A stretch of DNA of 29,792 nucleotides from Chloroflexota bacterium (GCA_022565015.1 JADFKI010000007.1:1-29792), one strand, 5' to 3'; shown: positions 15,315 through 23,157, numbered from the stretch's first letter. Notes: generated from the sequence alone by a model not told the origin. A program made the numbers and translations.

Positions 15315-15340
15315 CTACTCAGAGTAGCTGGGCGAGCTAC
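15315..15340 (-). other. Two overlapping, mutually exclusive hairpins at the infA 3' end
   Basis: CTACT (15315-15319) pairs with AGTAG (15323-15327), or GTAGCT (15324-15329) pairs with AGCTAC (15335-15340). They share 15324-15327, so only one forms at a time. The second contains the infA stop codon. No T-run follows. Confidence 0.3.
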
Positions 15341-15555
15341 TTGAAGCGATAGGTTATCCTGCCCCGGGTCAGGTCGTACGGAGACAGCTCCACCAGCACC
15401 CGATCGCCGGGCAGCACCCTGATAAAGTGAAGTCTAATCTTACCGGATACGTAAGCGAGAACCTCGTGGCCGTTGGCCAGCTCTACTCTGAAGCTGGCGT
15501 TCGGCAGCGACTCGGTCACCGTACCCTCTACCTCAATGGCTTCCTTTTTTGCCAT
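15337..15555 (-). CDS. infA: Translation initiation factor IF-1
   Basis: Protein of 72 residues, exactly the family length. It is an OB-fold protein that binds the 30S A site during initiation. Conserved blocks are EGTVTESLPNASFRVELANG, SGKIRLHFIRVLPGDRVLVE, and SPYDLTRGRITYRFK at the end. The ATG has AAAGGAG upstream, overlapping the stop region of map 10 bases away. About 100 bases separate it from rpmJ, with possible RNA hairpins. Confidence 0.97.
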   Translation of the reverse strand: MAKKEAIEVEGTVTESLPNASFRVELANGHEVLAYVSGKIRLHFIRVLPGDRVLVELSPYDLTRGRITYRFK

Positions 15556-15565
15556 TCAGACTCCT

Positions 15566-16366
15566 TTAGAAAACATACCCGTCGGGTGTGGTCAGCACCT
15601 CGACACCGTCTTCAGTGATGGCTATCGTATCCTCAAAGTGGGCGGAAAGACTTCCGTCGGCGGTGACGACCGTCCAACCGTCGTCAAGCTGCTCCGTCTC
15701 CCACGTACCGATGTTGAGCATGGGTTCAATTGCGATCGCCATACCCTTTTTTAGCAGCGGACCCCGGCCGGCCATCCCGTAGTTCGGCACCTGCGGCTCC
15801 TCATGCAGGGCCCTTCCGATGCCGTGGCCGACGTACTGTCGCACGACCTCATAGCCTTGACTCTCGGCGTACGTCTGCACGGCGCTGGATATGTCACCGA
15901 CCCTGGCCCCAGCTCTGGCCTGCGCTATGCCGAGCCTCAAGGACTCTCTGGTGGCGTCGATGAGTCCCGCCGCCTTCTCATCTATCTCACCAACGCCGGC
16001 CGTGAATGCGCTGTCGCCGTGGAAGCCTTCGACAATGGCTCCGACGTCCACGCTCAGAATATCACCCTCGGCGAGCACTATGTTCCCCGGTATTCCATGG
16101 ACGATCTCATGGTTGATAGACGTACAAATCGTGCCCGAAAAAGGGGTCGTGCCCACGCCCAAATATCCCTTGAAGGAGGGAGTCGCACCGGCTCGCCTGA
16201 TCTCATCCTCCGCGATCTTGTCCAGCTCGCCCGTCGTTATGCCGGGCCTGATCGCATCCCGGATCAGCACCTTCACCTGTGCCACGACTGCGCCGGCCCG
16301 GCGCATCAGCTCCAGCTCCTTCTTCGATTTGATAGTAATCCCGCTTGGTTGTCTGGTTAAAGACAT
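15566..16366 (-). CDS. map: Methionine aminopeptidase, type I
   Basis: Protein of 266 residues (E. coli 264) that removes the initiator Met from nascent proteins. All five metal ligands of the M24A family are visible: D107 (SVDVGA), D118 (FHGDSAF), H181 (YVGHGIGRALHEEP), E214 (AIEPML) and E245 (AHFEDT). There is no N-terminal zinc-finger extension. The ATG lacks a ribosome binding site and sits right after a TATAAT-like string on the minus strand. A better promoter candidate lies about 45 bases further upstream. A 162-bp gap separates it from adk, so map-infA-rpmJ-rpsM onward may have its own promoter. Confidence 0.96.
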   Translation of the reverse strand: MSLTRQPSGITIKSKKELELMRRAGAVVAQVKVLIRDAIRPGITTGELDKIAEDEIRRAGATPSFKGYLGVGTTPFSGTICTSINHEIVHGIPGNIVLAEGDILSVDVGAIVEGFHGDSAFTAGVGEIDEKAAGLIDATRESLRLGIAQARAGARVGDISSAVQTYAESQGYEVVRQYVGHGIGRALHEEPQVPNYGMAGRGPLLKKGMAIAIEPMLNIGTWETEQLDDGWTVVTADGSLSAHFEDTIAITEDGVEVLTTPDGYVF

Positions 16367-16409
16367 ATTATATCAGGACGGTAACCACATGAATCAGAAT
16401 ACATGACAT

Positions 16410-16438
16410 ATTATAGTAAAAGCCTCTGGCTTTGGGAA
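16410..16438 (-). promoter_or_regulatory. Candidate internal promoter upstream of map
   Basis: On the minus strand, TTCCCA (16438-16433) and a consensus TATAAT (16415-16410) are separated by 17 bases. They lie in the only sizeable gap between adk and map. The spacer contains an inverted repeat (AAAGCC-N3-GGCTTT, 16419-16433) that could be a terminator stem for upstream transcripts or a protein site. Confidence 0.5.
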
Positions 16439-16528
16439 ACATTTCCCGACTCCTCTGCGGTCGAACCGTGCCTCTCTCGAGATTCCCGGTCTGTTAACGT
16501 CGCGACTATCGCGGGGTAAATAATTCGA

Positions 16529-17167
16529 TCAGGTTATTTCGGCGATGAGGGCGTCGCCAACCTCCTCAATCGTGCCCTCGCCGTTGACCTCAGCCAACAA
16601 CCCGGCCTCTCGATAGAAGTCGACCAGGGGAGAGGTCTCGCTCAGATAGACCCGGATGCGCGTCTCGACGACCTCTGGTTTGTCGTCGGCGCGCTGATAG
16701 ACTTCGCCGCCGCAGCGATCGCACTCACCCTCTTCCTTGGGTGGCGAGATGCTGATGTGATAAGGCGTCTGGCAGTTTCGACATGTCAATCTGCCCGAAA
16801 GCCTTCTGACCAGCTCATCCTTCGAGACGTTAATGTAAAGGGCCTTATCCAGTCCACCCTTGCCGTCGAGCTGCTTTTCGAAGGCCTCCGCCTGATGAAG
16901 GTTTCTCGGAAAGCCGTCCAGGACGAAACCTCCCGCCTGTTCCTTCGCATTTATCCAGGCGTTGACCATGCCGATTGTAACGTCGTCGGGCACCAGGATT
17001 CCACGGCTCATGTAGGTCTGTGCCAGTTTGCCCAACTCCGTGCCCTTGCTCAGGTTCTCCCGAAACAGGTCTCCCGACGCCGCCCGCGTGACCTTGAGCA
17101 CCTCCGCTATGCGGACCGCCTGCGTACCTTTCCCAGCGCCCGGCGGACCCAATAGGATTACCTTCAA
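16529..17167 (-). CDS. adk: Adenylate kinase (zinc-lid form)
   Basis: Protein of 212 residues catalysing ATP + AMP to 2 ADP. The P-loop GPPGAGKGTQ (about 7-16), RAASGDLFRENL and VLDGFPRN AMP-binding parts, and the long LID domain are all present. The LID carries four cysteines (C129, C132, C149, C152) arranged as two pairs, the zinc-binding form common in Gram-positives and many other phyla. The likely start is TTG, with GAGGGG about 10-11 bases upstream. It follows secY by 40 bases. Confidence 0.97.
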   Translation of the reverse strand: MKVILLGPPGAGKGTQAVRIAEVLKVTRAASGDLFRENLSKGTELGKLAQTYMSRGILVPDDVTIGMVNAWINAKEQAGGFVLDGFPRNLHQAEAFEKQLDGKGGLDKALYINVSKDELVRRLSGRLTCRNCQTPYHISISPPKEEGECDRCGGEVYQRADDKPEVVETRIRVYLSETSPLVDFYREAGLLAEVNGEGTIEEVGDALIAEIT

Positions 17168-17207
17168 TATGTTGGTCCCCTCAAATCCATTTACGAAGGT
17201 CCGAAAT

Positions 17208-18545
17208 CTATCTGATGAACCCCTCGTAGTTGCGCATCAGCAGCTGCGCTTCCAGCTGCCTCATCGTGTCCAATGCCACGCCCACCATAATCAGCAGGCT
17301 GGTGCTGCTCAGTGTAAGCGATCGCACGTCAGTTGCTTGCGTCACGAAAAAGGGGATTATGGCAATTATGCCCAAGAACAGTGCGCCACCCCAAGTGATT
17401 CTGATCAAGACCCTCGTCAGATACTCCTGCGTTGGCCGGCCCGGTCGAATACCGGGGATGAAGCCGCCGTTGCGCTGAAGGTTCTCGGACAGGTTCTGTT
17501 GCTGAAAAATGACGAGCGTATAGAAGAACGTGAACAACACCACCAGTATGAAGACGCCCGCCCAGTAGGGAAAGTTCGTCGGGTCCAATGTGTTGGCGAA
17601 GAACCTGGCCAACCTCGAGAAAAAGTCGTCGCTCAGCGGATTTCTGAAATAGCTGGCTATGGTGCCGGGCAATATGATTATGGAGAAGGCGAAGATCAGC
17701 GGTATCATACCCGCGGAGTTCACGCGCAACGGCAAGAAGGTCGATCCCGATTGCCGCTGCATCCGACCTCCGCGAAACACGCTGCGTCCGTACTGCACCG
17801 GTACCCTTCGCTGGGCCTCCGTGAACATCACGATCAGGTAGATGATGATGAGACCAAGAACCACCAGGAGAAGCAGCCCCGCGGTCTGGTCGGTCTCGAG
17901 GAAGCCCTGACCGACAATCTGCGGGAAGCGTGCGACGATGCCACCAAATATGATGAGCGAGATTCCGTTGCCTAAGCCCCGCTCGGTAATGAGCTCCCCT
18001 AGCCAGACCAGGAACATGGTTCCCGCGACCATTGAAAGCACCATCGCCAGAGTCGGCATGTTGAAACCGAGGCTAATCGTCGGCAGCACGCCCGATTGCT
18101 GCAGAAGCGTAAGCTGGCCCCACGATTGCAGAAACGCGATGGGGACCGCCAGCCAATGCGTCATCTGATTTATCCGCTGGCGCCCGTACTCGCCCTCCTG
18201 CGAAAGGGCCTTGAGGCTGGGAATCACCGGCACCAGGATCTGCATCACGATGGAGGCGGTGATATACGGATAAACGCCTAGCGCCGCCACGCTGAGATTC
18301 GCGAGGGCGCCGCCGCTAAAGAGGTCGAGGAATCCTAACAGCGCCTGCGACTGAAAGGCCTGGGCGAGCGCATTAGTGTCCACACCGGGTACGGGTACGT
18401 GGGCCACGAACCTGAAGACCACGAGGATCGCCAGGGTGAAGAGAATCTTGCCGCGCAGGTCCGGGACCCGCATGGCGTCGATCATGGACTGTATGAGCTG
18501 CGGCCGTGATACCTGTGACGCCCTTGCGGCCTGGGTCTGGCGCAT
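17208..18545 (-). CDS. secY: Protein translocase subunit SecY
   Basis: Protein of 445 residues with ten predicted transmembrane helices, the central channel of the SecYEG translocon. Landmarks are the plug-region DLFSGGALANLSV (about 74-86), ITERGLGNGISLIIFGGI (about 186-203), EAQRRVPVQYGRSV (about 243-256), NSAGMIP, NGGFIPGIRPG (about 359-369) and VGVALDTMRQLEAQL. The C-terminal NYEGFIR is also typical. The cytoplasmic N-terminus is about 15-20 residues before the first conserved part. The start overlaps the rplO stop (TAATG). Confidence 0.97.
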   Translation of the reverse strand: MRQTQAARASQVSRPQLIQSMIDAMRVPDLRGKILFTLAILVVFRFVAHVPVPGVDTNALAQAFQSQALLGFLDLFSGGALANLSVAALGVYPYITASIVMQILVPVIPSLKALSQEGEYGRQRINQMTHWLAVPIAFLQSWGQLTLLQQSGVLPTISLGFNMPTLAMVLSMVAGTMFLVWLGELITERGLGNGISLIIFGGIVARFPQIVGQGFLETDQTAGLLLLVVLGLIIIYLIVMFTEAQRRVPVQYGRSVFRGGRMQRQSGSTFLPLRVNSAGMIPLIFAFSIIILPGTIASYFRNPLSDDFFSRLARFFANTLDPTNFPYWAGVFILVVLFTFFYTLVIFQQQNLSENLQRNGGFIPGIRPGRPTQEYLTRVLIRITWGGALFLGIIAIIPFFVTQATDVRSLTLSSTSLLIMVGVALDTMRQLEAQLLMRNYEGFIR

Positions 18546-18991
18546 TACCCGATCTCCCTCACACTACCACCAGCGGCCTCGATCTGATGCCGCGCCGAAG
18601 TCGAAAACTTGTGGGCCGACACGACCAGCGGGACGTTCAGCTCCCCACGTCCGAGTATCTTTACGGGGTTTTTGAGGCTCCTGAGTATCCCGGCGTCGCT
18701 TAGCGCCTCGGGCGTTACCTCGGACTCGGACGGGAACACCGCAAGTCTATCTACATTTACTACGGAGTATCTCTTCCGGAAGATGTTTGTGAAGCCGCGG
18801 ATCTTGGGCAGCTTCTTCGAAAGCGGCAACTGTCCGCCCTCGAAACTCGGGCGAACGCCGCCGCCGGTGCGGGACTTCTGCCCCTTCATGCCCCTTCCGG
18901 AGTAGCTTCCGTAGCCGCTGCTGTCGCCCCGGCCCACGCGCCTGCGATTTTTTCTTGCGCCCTTGGGCGGCCTGAGATTATGTTGCTGCAT
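18545..18991 (-). CDS. rplO: 50S ribosomal protein L15
   Basis: Protein of 148 residues from the ATG at 18991 (MQQHNLRPPKGARKN), which fits the family start. A TTG four codons upstream (19003) is an alternative, and the ribosome binding site is weak for both. GRGDSSGYGSYSGRGMKGQK and the GGGVRPSFEGGQLPLSKKLP block are the L15 signatures. KFSTSARHQIEAAGGSV near the end is the conserved C-terminal part. L15 is a late-assembly 23S rRNA-binding protein. The stop overlaps the secY start. Confidence 0.95.
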   Translation of the reverse strand: MQQHNLRPPKGARKNRRRVGRGDSSGYGSYSGRGMKGQKSRTGGGVRPSFEGGQLPLSKKLPKIRGFTNIFRKRYSVVNVDRLAVFPSESEVTPEALSDAGILRSLKNPVKILGRGELNVPLVVSAHKFSTSARHQIEAAGGSVREIG

Positions 18992-19059
18992 CGCCTTATG
19001 CAATCCTGTTAAAGAATTTGCGTCACATCAAGAGGTGCGCGAATCGCGGGCCTCGAAGA

Positions 19060-19245
19060 TCAAGCGCCGACCTCTTCGACCTCGACCAGGTGTCGTACCT
19101 TGAAGATCATGCCTCGGATAGAGGGCGTATCTTCGTGCTCGACCACGTGGTTAAGCCTGTGAAGTCCCAACGCCTCTATCGTGCGTCGCTGGTCCCGCGC
19201 AAAACCGATGGTGCTTATCTTCCACTTGACTTTTAGCTTAGCCAT
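19060..19245 (-). CDS. rpmD: 50S ribosomal protein L30
   Basis: Protein of 61 residues, the bacterial short form. It contains KVKWKISTIGFARDQRRTIE (usual motif with IG and RRT), then LGLHRLNHVVEHEDTPSIRGMI and KVRHLVEVEE in order. All are diagnostic of L30. It lies between rpsE and rplO as in the standard spc operon, with an 18-base gap after rpsE and a 57-base or larger gap before rplO. The ATG has no strong ribosome binding site. Confidence 0.95.
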   Translation of the reverse strand: MAKLKVKWKISTIGFARDQRRTIEALGLHRLNHVVEHEDTPSIRGMIFKVRHLVEVEEVGA

Positions 19246-19263
19246 TTCTGTAGTCCACGATCG

Positions 19264-19863
19264 TTACGAATTACCTTGCTGGGCCGCTGCTCTGCGCTGC
19301 GCCTGCCGCTGGCGCGCGCGCTCTCTTTCACGCTCACGCTCCTTGCCGGCTTCCACAAGCTGCATGCGCCTTCGGTACTGCTCCTTGGGGTCCTTGAGCT
19401 GGCTGAGCCCGTTGAAGGTCGCCTTGACTACATTGACCGGATTCGTGCTTCGCCGGACCTTCGTGAGTATGTCCTTGATGCCTGCCAGCTCAACAACGGC
19501 CCTGACGGCGCCTCCCGCTATCACCCCAGTCCCTGGGGCTGCGGGCTTGAGCATTACTATCGAGCCCACGTACTTCGTGGTGATTTCGTGAGGTATGGTG
19601 CTGTCCTGCATGGTCACCGTGATGATATTGTTCTTTGCGGCCGTCGTGCCCTTCCTGACGGCGTCCGGTACTGCGTCGGCCTTGCCCATGCCGATGCCTA
19701 CGCGGCCCTCCATGTCACCGACCACCACGATGGCGTTAAAGCTGAGGTGGCGACCGCCCTTGACGACCTTGGCGACTCTGGAGATCTTTACGACTCGCTC
19801 TGTTAGGGGTAGCTCCTGGCGACCTTCCCTATCAATTACGGCTCGTTCTACTTCTGAAGTCAT
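19264..19863 (-). CDS. rpsE: 30S ribosomal protein S5 with charged C-terminal tail
   Basis: Protein of 199 residues (E. coli 167). The N-terminal dsRBD-like domain (about 20-85) shows RVAKVVKGGRHLSFNAIVVV and GRVGIGMGKADAVPDAV. The C-terminal domain (about 95-160) shows GTGVIAGGAVRAVVELAG and STNPVNVVKATFNGL. After residue about 165 a tail of about 35 residues follows, first alternating Glu/Arg (ERERERERAR) and then Gln/Ala-rich; this is not part of the usual protein. S5 helps mRNA unwinding and decoding accuracy. The ATG directly follows the rplR stop codon. Confidence 0.96.
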   Translation of the reverse strand: MTSEVERAVIDREGRQELPLTERVVKISRVAKVVKGGRHLSFNAIVVVGDMEGRVGIGMGKADAVPDAVRKGTTAAKNNIITVTMQDSTIPHEITTKYVGSIVMLKPAAPGTGVIAGGAVRAVVELAGIKDILTKVRRSTNPVNVVKATFNGLSQLKDPKEQYRRRMQLVEAGKERERERERARQRQAQRRAAAQQGNS

Positions 19864-20232
19864 CTAGAAAACCAGACCTCCTTCACGGACGGCCTCGGCG
19901 AGGGCCTTGACCCTGCCATGGTACAGATAGCCGCCTCGGTCGAACACGATGGTTGTTATACCCTTCTCCTTGGCGCGTTCCGATATTAGGGTGCCGACCA
20001 TCTTGGCGACCTCGGTCTTGAGCTTGCCGTTTTTTTGCCCCTTGACGGCGCTCTCCAGGCTCGAGGCGGCCGCCAGCGTCTTGCCCTGCTCGTCGTCGAT
20101 TACCTGGACGTAGACGTGGTTCAGGCTGCGATAGACGGAAAGCCTGGGCCTGGCGGTAGTCCCGTGAATCTTTTTACGCACTCTGGCGTGGCGCACCTTG
20201 CGCATGCCCTTACTCGTACGAGCTCTAGCCAT
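19864..20232 (-). CDS. rplR: 50S ribosomal protein L18
   Basis: Protein of 122 residues, normal length. Basic N-terminus, then TARPRLSVYRSLNHVYVQVIDD and GKTLAAASSLE, then KAKEKGITTIVFDRGGYLYHGRVKALAEAVREGGL-like blocks at the end. L18 binds 5S rRNA with L5 and L25. AGGAGA at the end of rplF provides the ribosome binding site. It is separated from rplF by 2 bases and abuts rpsE. Confidence 0.96.
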   Translation of the reverse strand: MARARTSKGMRKVRHARVRKKIHGTTARPRLSVYRSLNHVYVQVIDDEQGKTLAAASSLESAVKGQKNGKLKTEVAKMVGTLISERAKEKGITTIVFDRGGYLYHGRVKALAEAVREGGLVF

Positions 20233-20234
20233 TC

Positions 20235-20777
20235 CTATACTCTCCTGGCACTCTTACCGGGTTTGAGCTTCACCTGCTCGCCCGCGTAACGAATGCCTTT
20301 GCCCGTGTATACGTTTGGTGGCCTCACCTTGCGTATCTCCGCTGCCTGCTGACCGACCTTCTGCTTGTCGATACCCCTTACGTGGATGCGGTTGTTGCCC
20401 TCTACCTCGAGTGTCACCCCATCCAGCGGCTGGACATCGACCGTATGGCTGTACATGACGCTAAGGGTAAGTCCCTTGCCGCTCTGCTGCGTCCTGTAGC
20501 CAACTCCGACGAGCTCGAGCGACTTGCTGAACCCCTCGCTCACGCCTATCACCATATTGGCCAGAAGACTTCTCGTAAGCCCGTGAAGCGCTCGGTGGGG
20601 CGCCTCATCGGAGGGACGCGAAACGGTGAGAACATTGTTCTCCTGGACCACCTTCATATCCGGGTTAAAGGTCTGACTCAACGTACCCTGGCTTCCTTTG
20701 ACGGTCACGTCATTGCCGTCGATGGTCACCTCGACGCCGGAGGGCACCGTTATTGGCTTGTATCCTACTCTAGACAT
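20235..20777 (-). CDS. rplF: 50S ribosomal protein L6
   Basis: Protein of 180 residues, normal length, with the two repeated L6 domains. It begins MSRVGYKPITVPSGVEVTID and includes ARALHGLTRSLLANMV-type helix and VGVGYRTQQSGKGLTLSVMYSH. The signature near residue 155 is VRPPNVYTGKGIRYAGE, with the basic end KLKPGKSARRV. L6 sits near the factor-binding region of the 50S. The ATG follows the rpsH stop by 10 bases. Confidence 0.97.
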   Translation of the reverse strand: MSRVGYKPITVPSGVEVTIDGNDVTVKGSQGTLSQTFNPDMKVVQENNVLTVSRPSDEAPHRALHGLTRSLLANMVIGVSEGFSKSLELVGVGYRTQQSGKGLTLSVMYSHTVDVQPLDGVTLEVEGNNRIHVRGIDKQKVGQQAAEIRKVRPPNVYTGKGIRYAGEQVKLKPGKSARRV

Positions 20778-20787
20778 TGCGTTATCC

Positions 20788-21189
20788 TTACCAGACGTAG
20801 CAGAGCAGCTCTCCGCCGATCCCCTCTTGCCAGGCCCGCTTTCCCGTCATGACTCCCTTGGAAGTGGACATGATGGCAACGCCAAGGCCGCCAAAAGGCC
20901 TCGGGATCTGACCCTTCTGAACGTAGATCCTCAAGCCCGGCTTGCTGACTCGCTTCAGGCCTGAGATCGCCGGCTCGTCCCTGCTCCTGTAGTGGAGGTA
21001 TATCCTGATGGTGCCTTCGGGCGTGCCTTTCCTGAACACGTCGTATCCCTCTATATAGCCCTCCTCTTGGAGGATCTGGGCCAGGGACTCCTTCATCTTG
21101 GACGCCGGAACGGACACGTTCTCGTGTCGAACCATAATGGCGTTTCGTATTCGTGTAAGCATGTCCGCTATTGGGTCTGTTACTGGCAT
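20788..21189 (-). CDS. rpsH: 30S ribosomal protein S8
   Basis: Protein of 133 residues, normal length. N-terminal DPIADMLTRIRNAIMVRHENV and the C-terminal VAIMSTSKGVMTGKRAWQEG with GGELLCYVW are diagnostic. The middle loop (residues about 48-75) matches the longer bacterial S8 type. S8 binds the central domain of 16S rRNA and represses spc operon translation in E. coli; whether it does here cannot be judged. The gap to rpsN is about 53 bases. Confidence 0.96.
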   Translation of the reverse strand: MPVTDPIADMLTRIRNAIMVRHENVSVPASKMKESLAQILQEEGYIEGYDVFRKGTPEGTIRIYLHYRSRDEPAISGLKRVSKPGLRIYVQKGQIPRPFGGLGVAIMSTSKGVMTGKRAWQEGIGGELLCYVW

Positions 21190-21242
21190 GCTGCTTCCTT
21201 AGTCAGATACATGCTGCTCAATTATCCACAAACGTTTCGTGG

Positions 21243-21428
21243 CTACAGACTGGCCTTGCGAACTCCTGGCAGAAGCCCGACGAGGGCCATCTCTCGGAAG
21301 CATATTCGACAGAGGCCGAAGTGCCTGATATATGCCCTGGGCCTTCCACAGCGAATACACCGGTTGTAATTTCGGACCGGAAAGCGCTGTGGCTTCTTCC
21401 ACCGTGATATTTTTCCTGCTTTGGCCAA
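21243..21428 (-). CDS. rpsN: 30S ribosomal protein S14, type Z (zinc-binding)
   Basis: Protein of 61 residues, the short zinc form of S14. C24 and C27 (CIRC) with C40 and C43 (CRIC) form the zinc site, and RFGLCRICFRE-type sequence followed by GLLPGVRKASL is typical. The start is TTG, with AGGGTGA about 9 bases upstream; no in-frame ATG exists before the conserved N-terminus. It lies between rplE and rpsH as in the standard spc operon. Confidence 0.95.
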   Translation of the reverse strand: MAKAGKISRWKKPQRFPVRNYNRCIRCGRPRAYIRHFGLCRICFREMALVGLLPGVRKASL

Positions 21429-21496
21429 TGGATTTCACCCTACCAAGATATCGATTAGATGTTCGTCGTCAGCGTTCGTCGCCGGCTTTCGCCGGA

Positions 21497-22480
21497 CTAG
21501 GTGGCCATCTCCCTATCCCTGACCCTGGCGAAGGGCATGCCCATCAGCTCCAACAGTCTGAGCCCTTCGAGGTCGGACCGTGCGCTGGTGGCTATGACCA
21601 CCTGCAATCCACGAATTCTATCTATTGAATTGTAGTCGATCTCCGGGAAGATAACCTGCTCTCGTATGCCCAAAGAGTAGTTTCCTCGACCATCGAACGC
21701 CTCCCGCGACGTGCCCTGGAAGTCGCGGATTCTGGGCAGGGTGGAGCTCACGAGCCTATCGTAGAACTCGTACATGCGCCTTCCCCGAAGCGTGACGCTG
21801 ACACCGATGGCCATGCCGTCCCTGATCTTGAAACCAGCGATGGACTTCTTGGCCCGCGTCGTCAAGGGCTTTTGGCCCGTTATCGCCGTTATGTCCCGCA
21901 GGGCGGCTTCCATCGCTCTGGGGTTGAGAAGCGCCTCGCCAAGTCCGATATTGAGCACGATCTTATCAAGATGCGGTATCTGCATCGGGCTGGTGTAACC
22001 GAACTCCTGCATTAGCTGAGGCCCGACTTCGTTGCGGAGCTTCTCCAGCATTCGGGGCAGCGGCCGCTGTACAACGGGCGCCTTTTCCTGCTGCTGCTCG
22101 GCCTCCGCCTGGTCTTTCGCCGTCGCGCTTGCGCTGGGACGCCTTCTGCGTGGCGTAGCCTCCTTCGGTGGCGCATCGCCATCGCCTGAAGCGACCTCCG
22201 CGGACGCCTGCGCCGTTGCGGGTTCACTGCGGCTCCGCCGTGTTCTTCGTGGCCGGCTCTCAGTGGCGGGCTTTTTGGCCGCTACGGCATCGCCGGAATC
22301 GGCTTCGGCCGACTCGCCTTCAGCGGCGGATGTTTCCTCGGCCGCGACCGCGTCGCCGGCGCCGCCATCGGACGAAGCGCTCGCCCTTCGTCGCCTGGCC
22401 CTGGGTGCGGCTTGCGTGCTTTCCGAAGGTTCCTCCGCCTGCTGGGAGTCCTGATCCTGGTTCTGGTCTTCTGTGGTCAC
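21497..22480 (-). CDS. rplE: 50S ribosomal protein L5 with long low-complexity N-terminal extension
   Basis: Protein of 327 residues, against the usual 179-187. The L5 domain runs from about M144 to the end: GPQLMQEFGYTSPMQIPHLD, KIVLNIGLGEA, GQKPLTTRAKKSIAGFKIR and FPEIDYNSIDRIRGL are all conserved. Residues 1-143 are Ala/Ser/Glu-rich with three arginine clusters (about 27-32, 76-84, 111-114); GDAVAA occurs twice. The GTG start overlaps the rplX stop as GTGA, a coupling arrangement that supports translation of the extension. An internal start at M144 would leave more than 400 bases without a gene. L5 binds 5S rRNA and forms a bridge to S13. Confidence 0.93.
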   Translation of the reverse strand: MTTEDQNQDQDSQQAEEPSESTQAAPRARRRRASASSDGGAGDAVAAEETSAAEGESAEADSGDAVAAKKPATESRPRRTRRSRSEPATAQASAEVASGDGDAPPKEATPRRRRPSASATAKDQAEAEQQQEKAPVVQRPLPRMLEKLRNEVGPQLMQEFGYTSPMQIPHLDKIVLNIGLGEALLNPRAMEAALRDITAITGQKPLTTRAKKSIAGFKIRDGMAIGVSVTLRGRRMYEFYDRLVSSTLPRIRDFQGTSREAFDGRGNYSLGIREQVIFPEIDYNSIDRIRGLQVVIATSARSDLEGLRLLELMGMPFARVRDREMAT

Positions 22481-22788
22481 TCTATGACTTCCTCACACTG
22501 TCGGCATACCCTTGCCTTCGTACCGTCGGCCAGGAACTGGTATCCGACTCGTGTCGGCTTGTTGCATTGGGTGCAGACTAACATTACGTTCGCCACGGGT
22601 ATGGGAAGCTCCTTCTGTATGATGCCTCCCTGGCGCACTCCCTGCGAGGGTTTTTGGTGTTTTTTTACGATGTTAACGCCATCTACCAAGACCCTGTTGG
22701 TCGACACAAAGATCCGCTGAATTCGCCCCTGCTTTCCCCGGTCTCTTCCCTTGATTATGAGGACGTTGTCGTCTGAACGGAACCGCAT
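22477..22788 (-). CDS. rplX: 50S ribosomal protein L24 with CxxC pairs
   Basis: Protein of 103 residues, normal length. The KOW motif is at the N-terminus (VLIIKGRDRGKQGRI), followed by GVNIVKKHQKPSQGVRQGG and IIQKELPIPVANVML. The C-terminal part contains C72, C75, C95 and C98 in two CxxC pairs, so it probably binds zinc; the E. coli protein lacks these. L24 initiates 50S assembly on 23S rRNA. It starts directly after the rplN stop and its own stop overlaps the rplE start. Confidence 0.96.
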   Translation of the reverse strand: MRFRSDDNVLIIKGRDRGKQGRIQRIFVSTNRVLVDGVNIVKKHQKPSQGVRQGGIIQKELPIPVANVMLVCTQCNKPTRVGYQFLADGTKARVCRQCEEVIE

Positions 22789-23157
22789 CTACAGCACCTC
22801 CGGCGCCAGAGATACGATTCTCATGAAGTTCTTGTCTCGAAGCTCGCGTGCCACTGGGCCGAAGATTCTCGTTCCCCTGGGCATCTGGTCATCGTTTATG
22901 AGGACCGCGGCGTTGTCGTCGAACCGTATGTGAGAGCCGTCGGGCCTGCGCTGCGACTTGGTCGTGCGTACGACCACGGCCCTGACGACCTCGCCTTTCT
23001 TCACTCCCGCCGCGGGAGCGGCCTCCTTGACGGAAGCGACGATTACATCTCCCAGCCACGCGTAACGCCTACCACTGCCGCCCGGTATGCCGATGCAGCT
23101 AATGATCTTCGCTCCGGAGTTGTCGGCAACTTTAAGTCGAGTCTGCAGCTGTATCAT
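22789..23157 (-). CDS. rplN: 50S ribosomal protein L14
   Basis: Protein of 122 residues, the usual length. It begins MIQLQTRLKVADNSGAK and includes the signature VVRTTKSQRRPDGSHIRFDDNAAV in its usual place. GTRIFGPVARELRDKNFMRI near the end is nearly invariant among bacteria. L14 lies at the 50S interface and contacts L19 and 16S rRNA. The ATG overlaps the rpsQ stop (ATGA), so it is coupled to the end of the repeat-containing rpsQ frame. Confidence 0.97.
   Translation of the reverse strand: MIQLQTRLKVADNSGAKIISCIGIPGGSGRRYAWLGDVIVASVKEAAPAAGVKKGEVVRAVVVRTTKSQRRPDGSHIRFDDNAAVLINDDQMPRGTRIFGPVARELRDKNFMRIVSLAPEVL

Noticed and set aside
17028..17975. 315-codon plus-strand open frame antisense to secY
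   Set aside because: Highly polar Gln/Glu/Arg/His-rich product without motifs, opposite an intact SecY.
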